A stretch of 64,000 nucleotides of DNA, from contig NZ_CP093442.1 in NCBI RefSeq assembly GCF_022814725.1, positions 2,356,001 to 2,420,000 of the forward strand. The letters are read 5' to 3'. Positions 55,494-64,000 of this stretch are shown piece by piece. The position numbers and the translations under genes were made by a program. The notes under the pieces were generated by a model, which worked only from the letters and a program-made list of their open reading frames with translations, ran no database searches and was not told the origin of the DNA. How positions within the stretch are numbered: position 1 is the first letter of the stretch; every line of letters starts with the position of its first letter. Source of the DNA: Bdellovibrio reynosensis. GTDB lineage: Bacteria > Bdellovibrionota > Bdellovibrionia > Bdellovibrionales > Bdellovibrionaceae.

Positions 55494-57308
55494 CTACTCC
55501 TTAGATGCCTTTGCGCGTTTGTGCGGATCAAGTTCTTTCAAACGAAGACGGATGTTCTTCGGAGTCACTTCGATCAGCTCAGATTCTTTGATCCATTCCA
55601 TTGCTCTTTCCAAGGTGAATTTTTTCACTGGAGTAACACGGATAGCTTCATCAGAACCCGAAGCACGTACGTTCGTCAATTTTTTCTCACGGCAGATGTT
55701 TACTTCTAGATCGTTATCTTTAGCATGCTCACCAACGATCATGCCTTCGTAAACTTCGTCACCATGTTCAACCATCATCACACCGCGCTCTTGAAGATTC
55801 CAGATCGCGTACGCAGTTGCCATACCTTTACGGTCAGAGATCATCGCACCGTTCAGACGTGTTTCGATTTCACCACGGAAATCATCCCAACCGTCGAACT
55901 GAGTGTTCAATAAACCAGTACCGCGAGTGTCAGTTAAGAACTCAGAACGGTAACCGATCAAACCACGTGAAGGAATACGGAATTCCAAACGAGTACGGCC
56001 TGAACCTTTTTGAACCATGTTCGTCATTACACCTTTACGTTTACCGATTTTCTCAGTAACCGCACCAACGTAAGCGTCTTCGATATCGATGACCGCGATT
56101 TCCATTGGTTCCATTTTCTTGCCGCCTTCTTGTTTGAAGACAACTGTAGGTTTAGAAACTAGAAGTTCGAAGTTTTCACGGCGCATTTGTTCGATCAATA
56201 CACCCAATTGCAACTCACCACGACCAACAACTTTGAAAGCGTCAGTAGAGTCAGTTTTTTCTACGCGGATTGCCACGTTATACAAAAGCTCTCTTTCAAG
56301 ACGCTCAAGGATTTTACGTGAAGTTACGTTTTTACCTTCAAGACCTGCGAATGGTCCGTTATTTACTGAAAACACCATACCTACTGTCGGCTCTTCAACG
56401 CGGATACGTGGAAGTGGACGAGGATCAAGGACAGACGTGATAGTGTCACCGATAGTGAAGTCTTCCATACCCGCGATAACAACCATGTCCCCGGCGCCAA
56501 CTTCTTGAGCTGGAACTTGCGAGTTCACTTTGTATTGGAATAGTGCAGATACTTTTACTTTCTTTTGTTGGTTCGCTTGAACGCAAAGAACTTCGTCACC
56601 AACTTTGATTGTTCCCGCTCTCATACGACCGATCGCTAGACGACCTACGTAGTCGTTGTATGAAATGTTAGAAACCATAACTTGAAGTGGAGCGTTTTCT
56701 TCGATCACTGGAGGTGGAACTAGATTTACGATTGCATCGTAAAGAACTTCCAAAGAACCCGTGTTTACTTTTGGATCAAGAGTCGCCATACCTTCACGCG
56801 CGATAGCGTAAACAGTGTGGAAATCACATTGTTCTTCAGTTGCATCTAGATCGATGAACAAATCGAAAAGTTCGTTGTGAACTTCTTGGATACGAGCATC
56901 GGAACGGTCGATTTTATTGATACAAACGATAACTTTTTTGCCACCCTCTAACGCTTTTTTCAAAACGAAACGAGTTTGTGGAAGTGGACCTTCGGAAGCA
57001 TCACAAAGAAGGATACAACCATCAACCATGTTCAAGATACGTTCAACTTCACCACCGAAGTCACTATGTCCCGGAGTATCTACGATATTTACTTTAATAT
57101 CTTTGTACATGAACGAAGCATTCTTCGCCGCGATAGTGATACCGCGTTCTCTTTCAAGATCCATCGAGTCCATCAAGCGTTCTTCAACTTGCTCGTTGTC
57201 GCGGAATGTACCGGCTTGTTTGATTAAGTGGTCAACCAGAGTTGTTTTACCGTGGTCAACGTGCGCGATAATCGCGATATTTCTAATTTTCTTTGGATCT
57301 TGAATCAT
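55494..57308 (-). CDS. typA: Ribosome-associated GTPase TypA/BipA
   Basis: A 604-aa translational GTPase. G1 is AHVDHGKTTL, switch region DSMDLERERGITI, G3 DTPGHSDFGGE, G4 NKID. The C-terminal domains (PTVVFKQEGGKKMEP, RIPSRGLIGYRSEFLTDTRG) are the TypA signature. It aids ribosome assembly and stress tolerance. Full length and secure. A candidate promoter lies in the 100-base gap before it but is not clear enough to place. Confidence 0.97.
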   Translation of the reverse strand: MIQDPKKIRNIAIIAHVDHGKTTLVDHLIKQAGTFRDNEQVEERLMDSMDLERERGITIAAKNASFMYKDIKVNIVDTPGHSDFGGEVERILNMVDGCILLCDASEGPLPQTRFVLKKALEGGKKVIVCINKIDRSDARIQEVHNELFDLFIDLDATEEQCDFHTVYAIAREGMATLDPKVNTGSLEVLYDAIVNLVPPPVIEENAPLQVMVSNISYNDYVGRLAIGRMRAGTIKVGDEVLCVQANQQKKVKVSALFQYKVNSQVPAQEVGAGDMVVIAGMEDFTIGDTITSVLDPRPLPRIRVEEPTVGMVFSVNNGPFAGLEGKNVTSRKILERLERELLYNVAIRVEKTDSTDAFKVVGRGELQLGVLIEQMRRENFELLVSKPTVVFKQEGGKKMEPMEIAVIDIEDAYVGAVTEKIGKRKGVMTNMVQKGSGRTRLEFRIPSRGLIGYRSEFLTDTRGTGLLNTQFDGWDDFRGEIETRLNGAMISDRKGMATAYAIWNLQERGVMMVEHGDEVYEGMIVGEHAKDNDLEVNICREKKLTNVRASGSDEAIRVTPVKKFTLERAMEWIKESELIEVTPKNIRLRLKELDPHKRAKASKE

Positions 57309-57411
57309 TCAGTTTACCCTTCGTTATCTTCTCTTAAAAAACTTAAAAAATTATTCTACTAAACTCTCAACAAAAACTCTCTCAAGCTTTTGTTAAGATA
57401 TCGATCACGGT

Positions 57412-58425
57412 CTAACCGTGACCTCCCATCAGAAATTCTTCTGAACTAGTATCTTCTTGCTCTACGTTGCCAAGGCTTGCAAAAAACTCGTGAGCCAAAG
57501 CCACGACTTCTTCATTGCTTTTAGACTGAAACAGATTTTTACGAAATTGAGCTGCCCCAGAATACCCTGTAGAGAACCAAGCTGCAAACTTTCTGAGCTG
57601 GATCCCTGTAATGTGCTCATCACAATGCGCCGTGATTTCAGACCTAAGGCTTTCAAACAGGCTCACATAATCTCTCTTCACATCTTTGGGTGCTTCACCT
57701 CTAAATAATGAGAGGGCATCCATGAAAATGAAGGGATTCTTTAAACAGCCCCGGCCGATCATTACACCGTCAACTCCGGACTGAGCTAGTCTTAGGTTAG
57801 CCTGTCTAGGAGTGAGGATATCGCCATTCCCCAAGATAGGAACTTTGGTCTTTGATTTTACGTCAGCGATAAAATCCCAGTCCGCTAAACCTGAATAGGC
57901 TTGAGCACGAGTACGGCCGTGAATAGCCACCCATTCGATCCCTTCGTTGTAAGCGATATTGCACACTTCAACGGCGTTTCTGGAACTTGCATCCCAGCCC
58001 GTACGGATCTTGATTGTCAGAGGAATTTTAATTGCGGATTTAACCGTCGATAAAACTTTTTGCAAAGCCACTGGGTCTTTTAACATCGCAGAGCCAGCGC
58101 CTTTTTTAACTACCTTCGGAACAGGACACCCGAAGTTCAAATCTACGAAATCACAACCATCCGCTTCAGCAACTTGGGCTGCGCGTGCGATAGTTTCTGG
58201 GTCTTCTCCAAAAAGTTGAATGCCAATGGGTCTTTGTATTTCATCAAAGCTCATCAGTTTTAAAGTACGCTCCGACTTATACTCAATACCGGTTGCGCTG
58301 ACTAATTCAGTAACAACAACGCTGGCATCAAGTTTTCTCATGAAGGTGCGAAAAGCGTGATCCGTGATTCCAGCCATAGGGGCTAGAACAAAGGGATTTT
58401 TCTTTAAAGCTTCAACTGGATTCAT
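57412..58425 (-). CDS. dusB: tRNA-dihydrouridine synthase
   Basis: A 337-aa FMN enzyme: APMAGITDHAFRTFMR at the start, DLNFGCPVPKVVKKGAGSAMLKDP with the catalytic Cys, HGRTRAQAYSG and GNGDILTPRQANL. It reduces uridines in tRNA. The DusB subgroup is chosen from overall similarity; the exact subgroup is uncertain. Single gene; the C-terminal 20 residues are acidic and variable. Confidence 0.88.
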   Translation of the reverse strand: MNPVEALKKNPFVLAPMAGITDHAFRTFMRKLDASVVVTELVSATGIEYKSERTLKLMSFDEIQRPIGIQLFGEDPETIARAAQVAEADGCDFVDLNFGCPVPKVVKKGAGSAMLKDPVALQKVLSTVKSAIKIPLTIKIRTGWDASSRNAVEVCNIAYNEGIEWVAIHGRTRAQAYSGLADWDFIADVKSKTKVPILGNGDILTPRQANLRLAQSGVDGVMIGRGCLKNPFIFMDALSLFRGEAPKDVKRDYVSLFESLRSEITAHCDEHITGIQLRKFAAWFSTGYSGAAQFRKNLFQSKSNEEVVALAHEFFASLGNVEQEDTSSEEFLMGGHG

Positions 58426-58564
58426 AAGTGCAGCGGTATATCAAAGTCCCGAGTCTTACGGTAGAGAAAAGGTCGAAAATAGTTCAAATAAATCGAGAAC
58501 TTAAACCTTTTTTCAGGTTTGTCTAAGCCAGATACGATATAGGAGCTTTGAAGGATACCGGATG

Positions 58565-58589
58565 AGCCTTTTAGTTTAAATAAAAGGCT
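58565..58589. terminator. Hairpin, possible terminator of the nitroreductase gene
   Basis: AGCCTTTTA (58565-58573) pairs perfectly with TAAAAGGCT (58581-58589). It lies 40 bases beyond the nitroreductase stop on the minus strand but has no T-run there, so the terminator role is uncertain. Confidence 0.35.
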
Positions 58590-58630
58590 AAAATATCAAT
58601 AGCTTATGTTTAGCTGCAAATTTCTAGAGT

Positions 58631-59230
58631 CTATTCCATCCAAGTCACGCGGCCGTCAAGTTGGCGCGGAGCTTTTGGGGGATTGTGATCGGGATAACCA
58701 CAAACCATGGCGCAAAGAAGTTCTAACTCCCCTTTTTGGTATTCAGGAAGTTGATCAACCCCCAGGAATTTATCCACTTCTTCTTTGATTTCTAGTGGGG
58801 CCCCCATGGTGCAAGAACCTAATCCTTCAGCCAAACAGGCAAGATTCATATTTTCCACAGCCATATACACAGAGCCGATGCTGGTATGATAGCGTTCTTC
58901 CATGTCGTTATGTGAATACGCAAAAATAATCACCGGCGCATCACCCAAGGTATAAAAAAATCTTTCTGTGAAATCGTATAAAGAAGGCTTTAACCGTTTA
59001 GCGAGAACGTCTTTAAGATTAAGCCAAGATTTTTGCGAGTACTTCAAATACTCATCACGTTTTGCACCGGTCACCACGAAGAATCGCCAGTTTTGGCGAT
59101 TCTTTCCTGATGGCGCCTGCATGCCGGCCATTAAAATTTTTTCGATCAATTCTTTAGGAACCGGTTCGGCTTTATATTTACGAATGGATTTTCTATTTTC
59201 AAGCAGCTGATAAAAATCTTCTTTGTTCAT
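58631..59230 (-). CDS. Nitroreductase-family FMN protein
   Basis: A 199-aa protein with the family start LENRKSIRKYKAEPVP (FMN-binding Arg/Ser), MAGMQAPSGKNRQNWRFFVV, and the C-terminal ELLCAMVCGYPD. Members reduce quinones, nitro compounds or flavins with NAD(P)H. The substrate is unknown. It follows lysC by 27 bases and may be cotranscribed. Confidence 0.85.
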   Translation of the reverse strand: MNKEDFYQLLENRKSIRKYKAEPVPKELIEKILMAGMQAPSGKNRQNWRFFVVTGAKRDEYLKYSQKSWLNLKDVLAKRLKPSLYDFTERFFYTLGDAPVIIFAYSHNDMEERYHTSIGSVYMAVENMNLACLAEGLGSCTMGAPLEIKEEVDKFLGVDQLPEYQKGELELLCAMVCGYPDHNPPKAPRQLDGRVTWME

Positions 59231-59257
59231 AAATCACCAAACTGTTCCTAAAGAACC

Positions 59258-60640
59258 TTAAGCCATTTCTTCTGCGTTTTCTTCAATGAAACTTCTATGC
59301 AGACGAGTGATCGCTTCGCTGCTTGCATCTTCTTTTACTAAAAAGCAGAAGTTGTGTTTACTAGCGCCCAAACAAATCATGCGCACGTTAATATCAGAGA
59401 TCGCCTCAAAGATTTGTTTACCAAGACCTGGCGTGTGGTTGATGTTGTTACCGATTAGCGAAACTAACGCTAAGTTTTCTTCAACTGCAACTTCCGCAAT
59501 CGTTGAAAGATCCGCAATCAAGCGTTTGTTCAATAAAGTAGAATCATCTAGCGTAACGCTGACTGAAATTTCCGAAGTGGTGATGGCATCGATACTGACT
59601 TTGTGGTCATTAAAGATTCTGAAAACTTGGAACAAAAAACCGTGGGCATGAAGCATTTCCGGAGTGGAAAGTGTCACTAAAACTTGTTTTTTTCTAACTG
59701 CCATAGCGCGAATCAGCGGATGATCATCAACGTCTTTTCTAACCCAAGTTCCCTTTGCTTCAGCATCAAAACTAGAGCCAACAAAAACCGGAATGTTTTT
59801 ACGAATCGCTGGCAGTAAAGTTGCCGGATGCAAAACTTTTGCTCCGAAAGTGGCAAGCTCTGAAGCCTCTTTAAATGAAATTTCTTTGATTGGTTTTGCT
59901 TTGGGGCAAATTCTTGGATCCGTTGTCGCAATACCCGCTACATCCGTCCAAATCTCTAAAACGTCAGCGTTAATTCCTTCTGCTAAGATCGCCGCAGAGT
60001 AATCACTGCCACCGCGACCCAGAGTCGTCGTCATGCCTTCATCGGTCATACCGATATAACCTTGCGTGCACACGATATGCTTACCGTCTTTTAAGAACGA
60101 CAAGTGTTCACGGCATAAAGCTGCAACTTCAGAAGTTAATGGTTTTGCCTTTCCAAAATTATCGTCTGTACGTAAAACGGTGCGTACATCAAAAAGTTCT
60201 GCCGTTTTTGATGAACCATTTTTCTTCAAAATTTGCGACATCGCTTCAGTAAATAAAACTGAAGACATGCGTTCGCCCAAACTCATCAAAGCATCCATCG
60301 CTTTGACTGAGCAGTCTTTTAACAGGTGAACACCTTTTGCCAACGAGTTCATTTCGTCAAAAAGAGTATGCAATTTGTCTTTAGCACCCTGAGAGATAGT
60401 TAGATCGTTAGCGATCTTGATGTGCTTATCTTGAATTTTACAAAGAATTTTTTCAGCCTCTGGCCAGCTTTGCGATTCTGAAGTCTTACCCAAAGCAATT
60501 AAGTCATTGGTTGTGCCTGAAGTTGCCGAAACCGCAATTAGACTGGATCCCTGCTTAAAACTCACTTCAGCACTGCGAAGCATGCAGGCTGCATCACCCA
60601 TAGAAGTTCCGCCAAATTTTGAAACAATCAATTGTGCCAT
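59258..60640 (-). CDS. lysC: Aspartate kinase
   Basis: A 460-aa monofunctional kinase: VSKFGGTSMGDAACM at the N-terminus, GRGGSDYSAAILAEG and WTDVAGIATTDPR in the kinase domain, then two ACT domains (about 315-460) that would bind a feedback amino acid, likely lysine. It catalyses the first step of lysine, threonine and methionine synthesis. The arrangement is like E. coli LysC. No lysine riboswitch is seen in the 74 bases upstream. Confidence 0.93.
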   Translation of the reverse strand: MAQLIVSKFGGTSMGDAACMLRSAEVSFKQGSSLIAVSATSGTTNDLIALGKTSESQSWPEAEKILCKIQDKHIKIANDLTISQGAKDKLHTLFDEMNSLAKGVHLLKDCSVKAMDALMSLGERMSSVLFTEAMSQILKKNGSSKTAELFDVRTVLRTDDNFGKAKPLTSEVAALCREHLSFLKDGKHIVCTQGYIGMTDEGMTTTLGRGGSDYSAAILAEGINADVLEIWTDVAGIATTDPRICPKAKPIKEISFKEASELATFGAKVLHPATLLPAIRKNIPVFVGSSFDAEAKGTWVRKDVDDHPLIRAMAVRKKQVLVTLSTPEMLHAHGFLFQVFRIFNDHKVSIDAITTSEISVSVTLDDSTLLNKRLIADLSTIAEVAVEENLALVSLIGNNINHTPGLGKQIFEAISDINVRMICLGASKHNFCFLVKEDASSEAITRLHRSFIEENAEEMA

Positions 60641-60714
60641 AAAAACTCCTTGCGACTTAGGATCTTATGCCTTTTCTAGTTTTTCATTCAATGACTTTAT
60701 GGCAGAATTCTTCC

Positions 60715-61206
60715 ATGACATCAGCAGATTCGGCATTTAAGAAAAAAGAACTGATCTTCCTAAGCGTCCTAGCACTAGTAGCAATGACTCTAATTACAGT
60801 TGCAGTGATTCCATCGCTTAAAAACTCTGTTAAAGAAGCGCTCATTCCTGATAAACGGACTGTTCTTGCCAAGGTTAGCGGAAAATTGTCCGCTGAAGGC
60901 CCCAAATTAGTAATCCTTAAAATCCGCACCCAGGATACAATCAATCTTGAAGTTTATACTTTGGAAGATGATGGCAGCATGAACTTGCTAACCAAGCTTC
61001 CTCTGTACAGCACCCGCGATGGATATTTCCATCTGCAAGGAAGTGCCACGAACTTAGCAGTCACGGATGTTGATAAAGATGGAACGCTAGAGATCGTAGC
61101 GCCCACTTACGATGAACAAATGGTACCACGCTTAAATATTTTTCGTTTCAATGAAGAATCTAGATCATTTGATCGAGCGACGGCACCCGAAGGCTTTGAA
61201 CACTAA
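60715..61206 (+). CDS. Membrane-anchored protein with FG-GAP-like motif
   Basis: A 163-aa protein from the ATG at 60715; one helix (about 14-34, LIFLSVLALVAMTLITVAVI) then an extracytoplasmic domain. AVTDVDKDGTLEIVAPTY is the calcium-loop pattern of FG-GAP/VCBS repeats. An in-frame ATG at 60667 with an AGGA site would add 16 residues but leaves only 26 bases to lysC. It is divergent from lysC and converges with the hybrid kinase at a 2-base gap. Function unknown. Confidence 0.6.
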   Translation: MTSADSAFKKKELIFLSVLALVAMTLITVAVIPSLKNSVKEALIPDKRTVLAKVSGKLSAEGPKLVILKIRTQDTINLEVYTLEDDGSMNLLTKLPLYSTRDGYFHLQGSATNLAVTDVDKDGTLEIVAPTYDEQMVPRLNIFRFNEESRSFDRATAPEGFEH

Positions 61207-61208
61207 GA

Positions 61209-63308
61209 TCAAGTCGCGCGGCTTTTTAAAATCTGTTTAAGCAAACTTAAATCAACCGGCTTACTTAAATATCCGTCAAAGCCCATTTTATAACTCATCT
61301 GTTCGCCATCGACACTGGCTTGGGCTGTTAAAGCGACAATGGGTTTATCATAACCCTTCGCTCTTAGCGAAGCTGTCGCTTTGTAGCCATCCATCACAGG
61401 CATCTTAATATCCATCAACACGACGTCAAAGTGATTGGCCATAGCTTTTTCAACAGCGTCCGCGCCGTTTTCACTGACTTCAACCGTGGCTTTTTCGCGT
61501 TGTAAATAACGGCGCATAAGGTTGCGCAGATCTTCTGAATCATCCACTACCAAAATGTGTTTTCCCTCCAGAAAATTGCTTTCTTTTTCGGGGTGAACTT
61601 TTTCACGAGTGTTTCTTTTAAATTCTTCTGCTTTAACGAGTTCTAAGTTTGCGATGGGCCCTATATCTAGATTCATTTCAAAAGTAGTACCTTGACCCGG
61701 AGTAGAAGAGACTAGCTTCAGATCACCACCCATACGTCGCATTAGATTCAATGATAAAGCTAAGCCTAATCCTGAACCTTGTACTCTTTGAACTTTGGGA
61801 TCTTCCCCACGCACGAACGGCTGAAATAAATTACTTTGCGTAAGCTTATCCATGCCAATTCCAGAATCGGTAACCTTGATCGACAAGGTCGCTTGGTTAT
61901 TGGTGTCCGTTGTACAAGCTACATCTAAAATGATTGTGCCATCAGCTGTGAACTTAATAGCATTGGATAATAAATTAATTAGTACTTGGCGAAAGCGAAC
62001 CGAGTCGGATTGAATAATCTTTGGCACTAACGTGTTATAGTTAATTTTTAAATGCAGACCCTTATCTTCCATTAGGTATTTAACTACAGCCAAAGAATCT
62101 TCAATTTCACGCACAGGATCCATCGGCGCTTGTTGCACATACAGGCGATTGGTTTCAATCTTTGAAAGATCCAATAAGTCATGAATTAGTGAACCCATAT
62201 AGTTACCTTGGCGGTATATGGATTCAACATCATGCCTATCATCCTTTGTTAAATCAGGACTGCGTAAAAGCGCATCGGTAAAACCTAAAATCGCTGATAG
62301 CGGAGTTCTAATTTCGTGGCTGGCATTAGCTAAGAACACCGACTTCGCCTGATTGGCCGCTTCGTGCAGATCTCTTTCACGACGAAGGATGTCTTCATTT
62401 CTTTTTGCGGTCACATCCCAACAAATCCCCGCCATACGCAGGACTTTACCTGATTTACTTTTTATTGGTTTTCCGCGAATGGCAATGTGGTGATAGGTTT
62501 GATCATTTTCTTGAACAATATGCTCTACATCCAAATCCATTTGTTTTTCGATAGCGGGACGAAGAAGAGTTTTTAATTGTTCAGCTCCGCCGGGAAACAA
62601 ATTCATATTTCCTTGGCAGTGAAATTCATCGTTCGCTACATCCCAATCCCAGGTTAAAGCTTCGGAAGATTCCATCGACATGCGAAGACGCTCTTCACTG
62701 GTTTTTAGTTCCACATCCAAAGCTAAAGAATTCAATACTGAGAAATTTAAATTCCTACTTAAGAAGGTCAGCAAACTTGCATACCCCAAAACTAAGACAC
62801 CTAAAACAAGGTGATGAGGCTGATCCGAAGATAAGTATCCAAAGGTCCATCCAAAACACGCCGGCAAAATCACACAAGCTACAGCACGCCGATACGAAAC
62901 GTATGTGATCAGTGCACCCGCCATCATACAAGAAAGTACTAGCGCTGTCGTAATTTGCACGACGACTGGCTTGTTTCCAACAATAGCCCCTAAAGCTCCC
63001 CAGCTAAAGCCGGAAATCAGTAGAAAGAAAAACATCAGGTAAAGCCAAATTTTTGTTTCTGCGATGGTGCGAATCTGATCTTTGGTTTTGTGCCACCTTT
63101 TCATTGTGACAACACGAGCGATAACCGAAGAAAGCAAAATCGCAAACCAAATCCCTAAGAACAAAGGACTGACTGAAGTTCGCGAAATGTAAATGTATAC
63201 GAATGAGTTAAGCAGGACCGCAATAAGGCCGCCGACGTTTTGCTGATAAAGCAAATCGACCTTACGAATTTCGAGCTCCAAAGATCCCAGTTTCGTGTTA
63301 TTCGCCAT
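61209..63308 (-). CDS. Hybrid sensor histidine kinase/response regulator
   Basis: A 699-aa protein. An N-terminal membrane domain with about six helices (26-185), a PAS-like domain (about 205-305, ending in the AGICWDVTAKR pattern), HisKA with His331 in NASHEIRTPLSAI, and an ATPase domain (INLLSNAIKFTADG, DSGIGMD, GSGLGLALS). The C-terminal receiver runs from about 585, with the phosphoacceptor near Asp633 (DVVLMDIKMPVMDG). No output domain is attached. It probably passes phosphate to a separate phosphotransfer protein. No partner gene is adjacent. Confidence 0.92.
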   Translation of the reverse strand: MANNTKLGSLELEIRKVDLLYQQNVGGLIAVLLNSFVYIYISRTSVSPLFLGIWFAILLSSVIARVVTMKRWHKTKDQIRTIAETKIWLYLMFFFLLISGFSWGALGAIVGNKPVVVQITTALVLSCMMAGALITYVSYRRAVACVILPACFGWTFGYLSSDQPHHLVLGVLVLGYASLLTFLSRNLNFSVLNSLALDVELKTSEERLRMSMESSEALTWDWDVANDEFHCQGNMNLFPGGAEQLKTLLRPAIEKQMDLDVEHIVQENDQTYHHIAIRGKPIKSKSGKVLRMAGICWDVTAKRNEDILRRERDLHEAANQAKSVFLANASHEIRTPLSAILGFTDALLRSPDLTKDDRHDVESIYRQGNYMGSLIHDLLDLSKIETNRLYVQQAPMDPVREIEDSLAVVKYLMEDKGLHLKINYNTLVPKIIQSDSVRFRQVLINLLSNAIKFTADGTIILDVACTTDTNNQATLSIKVTDSGIGMDKLTQSNLFQPFVRGEDPKVQRVQGSGLGLALSLNLMRRMGGDLKLVSSTPGQGTTFEMNLDIGPIANLELVKAEEFKRNTREKVHPEKESNFLEGKHILVVDDSEDLRNLMRRYLQREKATVEVSENGADAVEKAMANHFDVVLMDIKMPVMDGYKATASLRAKGYDKPIVALTAQASVDGEQMSYKMGFDGYLSKPVDLSLLKQILKSRAT

Positions 63309-63405
63309 GACGCCTTCGTCAACTTTAACAAGATAGTATGTCTTTGTTTATGTTGGTGAAGGCCCTAAATTTCAAGTCTTAATCGGAGCTATTGAAATTC
63401 TTAAC

Positions 63406-64000
63406 CTAGTTCTGGCTAGTAGGAGATGCGGTTCTTTTTTTAAGGTCTCTCCACGATTTTCCCTCGCGGGCTTTGCGATCTAACTGAAATCTTTGAACAG
63501 CTTGATTGTGTCCTTTGTAGTCCTCAGAAAACACATGGGTTCCATCGTTTTGGCTTACAAAGAACAGATAGTTACTAGTCTCAGGCTTAAGGGCAGCCAT
63601 GATTGCTTCTTTCCCAGGATTAGCAATCGGTCCTGGAGGCAAACCGTAAATGACATAGGTATTATAGCGAGTCGGTGTAAGAAGATCAGAGCGAGTGATA
63701 TTGATCTCGATTTTACCCGTTGATTCAGCTTTACCGTATATTACGGTTGGATCTGTTTGTAAGCGCATCTTTCTGAGCAAACGATTATGGAACACAGATG
63801 AAATGCGTGGTCGCTCTTCTGGAGCACCGGTTTCTTTTTCAATGATACTTGCTAAAGTCACCACCTGGTGACGATTCCAACCTTGCACCAAAGCATCTGT
63901 TTTTACTTCATCATAAACACGCAGAAAACGTTTCACCATGTTTGAAATTAAAGTACGAGTGTCTGTGTACTTAGTCAGCATGTAGGTTTCAGGGAACAAA
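63406..64000 (-). CDS. mltG: Endolytic murein transglycosylase MltG, 3' part
   Basis: The last 197 residues of a YceG/MltG-type protein; the 5' end lies beyond the window. LFPETYML, LASIIEKETG with the catalytic Glu, VFHNRLLRKMRLQTDPTVIYG, and YNTYVIYGLPPGPIANPG are the family's strongest motifs. It cleaves growing glycan strands at the inner membrane. The C-terminal tail (GKSWRDLKKRTASPTSQN) is basic. Confidence 0.93.
   Translation of the reverse strand, partial: LFPETYMLTKYTDTRTLISNMVKRFLRVYDEVKTDALVQGWNRHQVVTLASIIEKETGAPEERPRISSVFHNRLLRKMRLQTDPTVIYGKAESTGKIEINITRSDLLTPTRYNTYVIYGLPPGPIANPGKEAIMAALKPETSNYLFFVSQNDGTHVFSEDYKGHNQAVQRFQLDRKAREGKSWRDLKKRTASPTSQN

Noticed and set aside
56089-56508. 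A 139-residue plus-strand frame inside typA
   Set aside because: Antisense frame of a conserved GTPase with Ser/Arg-rich translation typical of shadows.
60641-60714. Lysine riboswitch before lysC
   Set aside because: The gap is only 74 bases and shows no five-helix pattern.

Overview
The window looks like a piece of a Gram-negative chromosome of moderate to low GC, most plausibly from the Bdellovibrionota (a Bdellovibrio-like bacterium). The reasons are indirect: a complete Tol envelope system, MotA/MotB, many lipoproteins and exported proteins of unknown function, a SUF operon of the Rrf2-sufBCDS-nfu type, and densely packed genes. No rRNA or tRNA gene is present, so this placement is an inference, and a predatory lifestyle cannot be shown from this sequence.

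Layout. 0-8 kb: the end of a spore-coat-U-type pilin (+), then a minus-strand run that reads, in transcription order, sigma-like protein, anti-sigma-like membrane protein, sensor kinase, 70-aa exported protein, pilus chaperone, usher and tip protein. 8-16 kb: mreB, a lipoprotein, glpD with an acetyltransferase, a HAD phosphatase and an exported UbiB-like kinase. 15.6-22.3 kb: pepP, a patatin-like lipoprotein that has lost its catalytic residues, tlyA-ispA-xseB-xseA, and a 6S RNA gene. 22.5-25.2 kb: a lipoprotein metalloprotease broken by a frameshift, and a structured intergenic element. 25.2-31 kb: the Fe-S assembly operon (Rrf2 regulator, sufB, sufC, sufD, sufS, nfu) with a perfect inverted repeat upstream. 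31-38.5 kb: a degenerate GDPD-like protein, tolQ-tolR-tolA-tolB, glnE and a cyclophilin.

38.5-48 kb is an AT-richer stretch of mostly unrecognised exported proteins. It includes a 942-aa membrane protein followed by two related lipoproteins, with GTCTCA/TGAGAC palindromes at both ends of that three-gene unit. This is the most novel-looking part of the window. 48-64 kb returns to housekeeping and envelope genes: motA/motB, a PAP2-SDR-GT51-DUF523 operon, two small exported proteins, an ABC-2 exporter, typA, a tRNA-dihydrouridine synthase, a nitroreductase, lysC, a hybrid histidine kinase and the end of mltG.

The dominant theme is envelope biogenesis and surface structures: pili, Tol, MreB, transglycosylases and the flagellar stator. 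Function calls rest on motifs read by eye. Names for housekeeping genes are secure; those for the exported unknowns are descriptive only.
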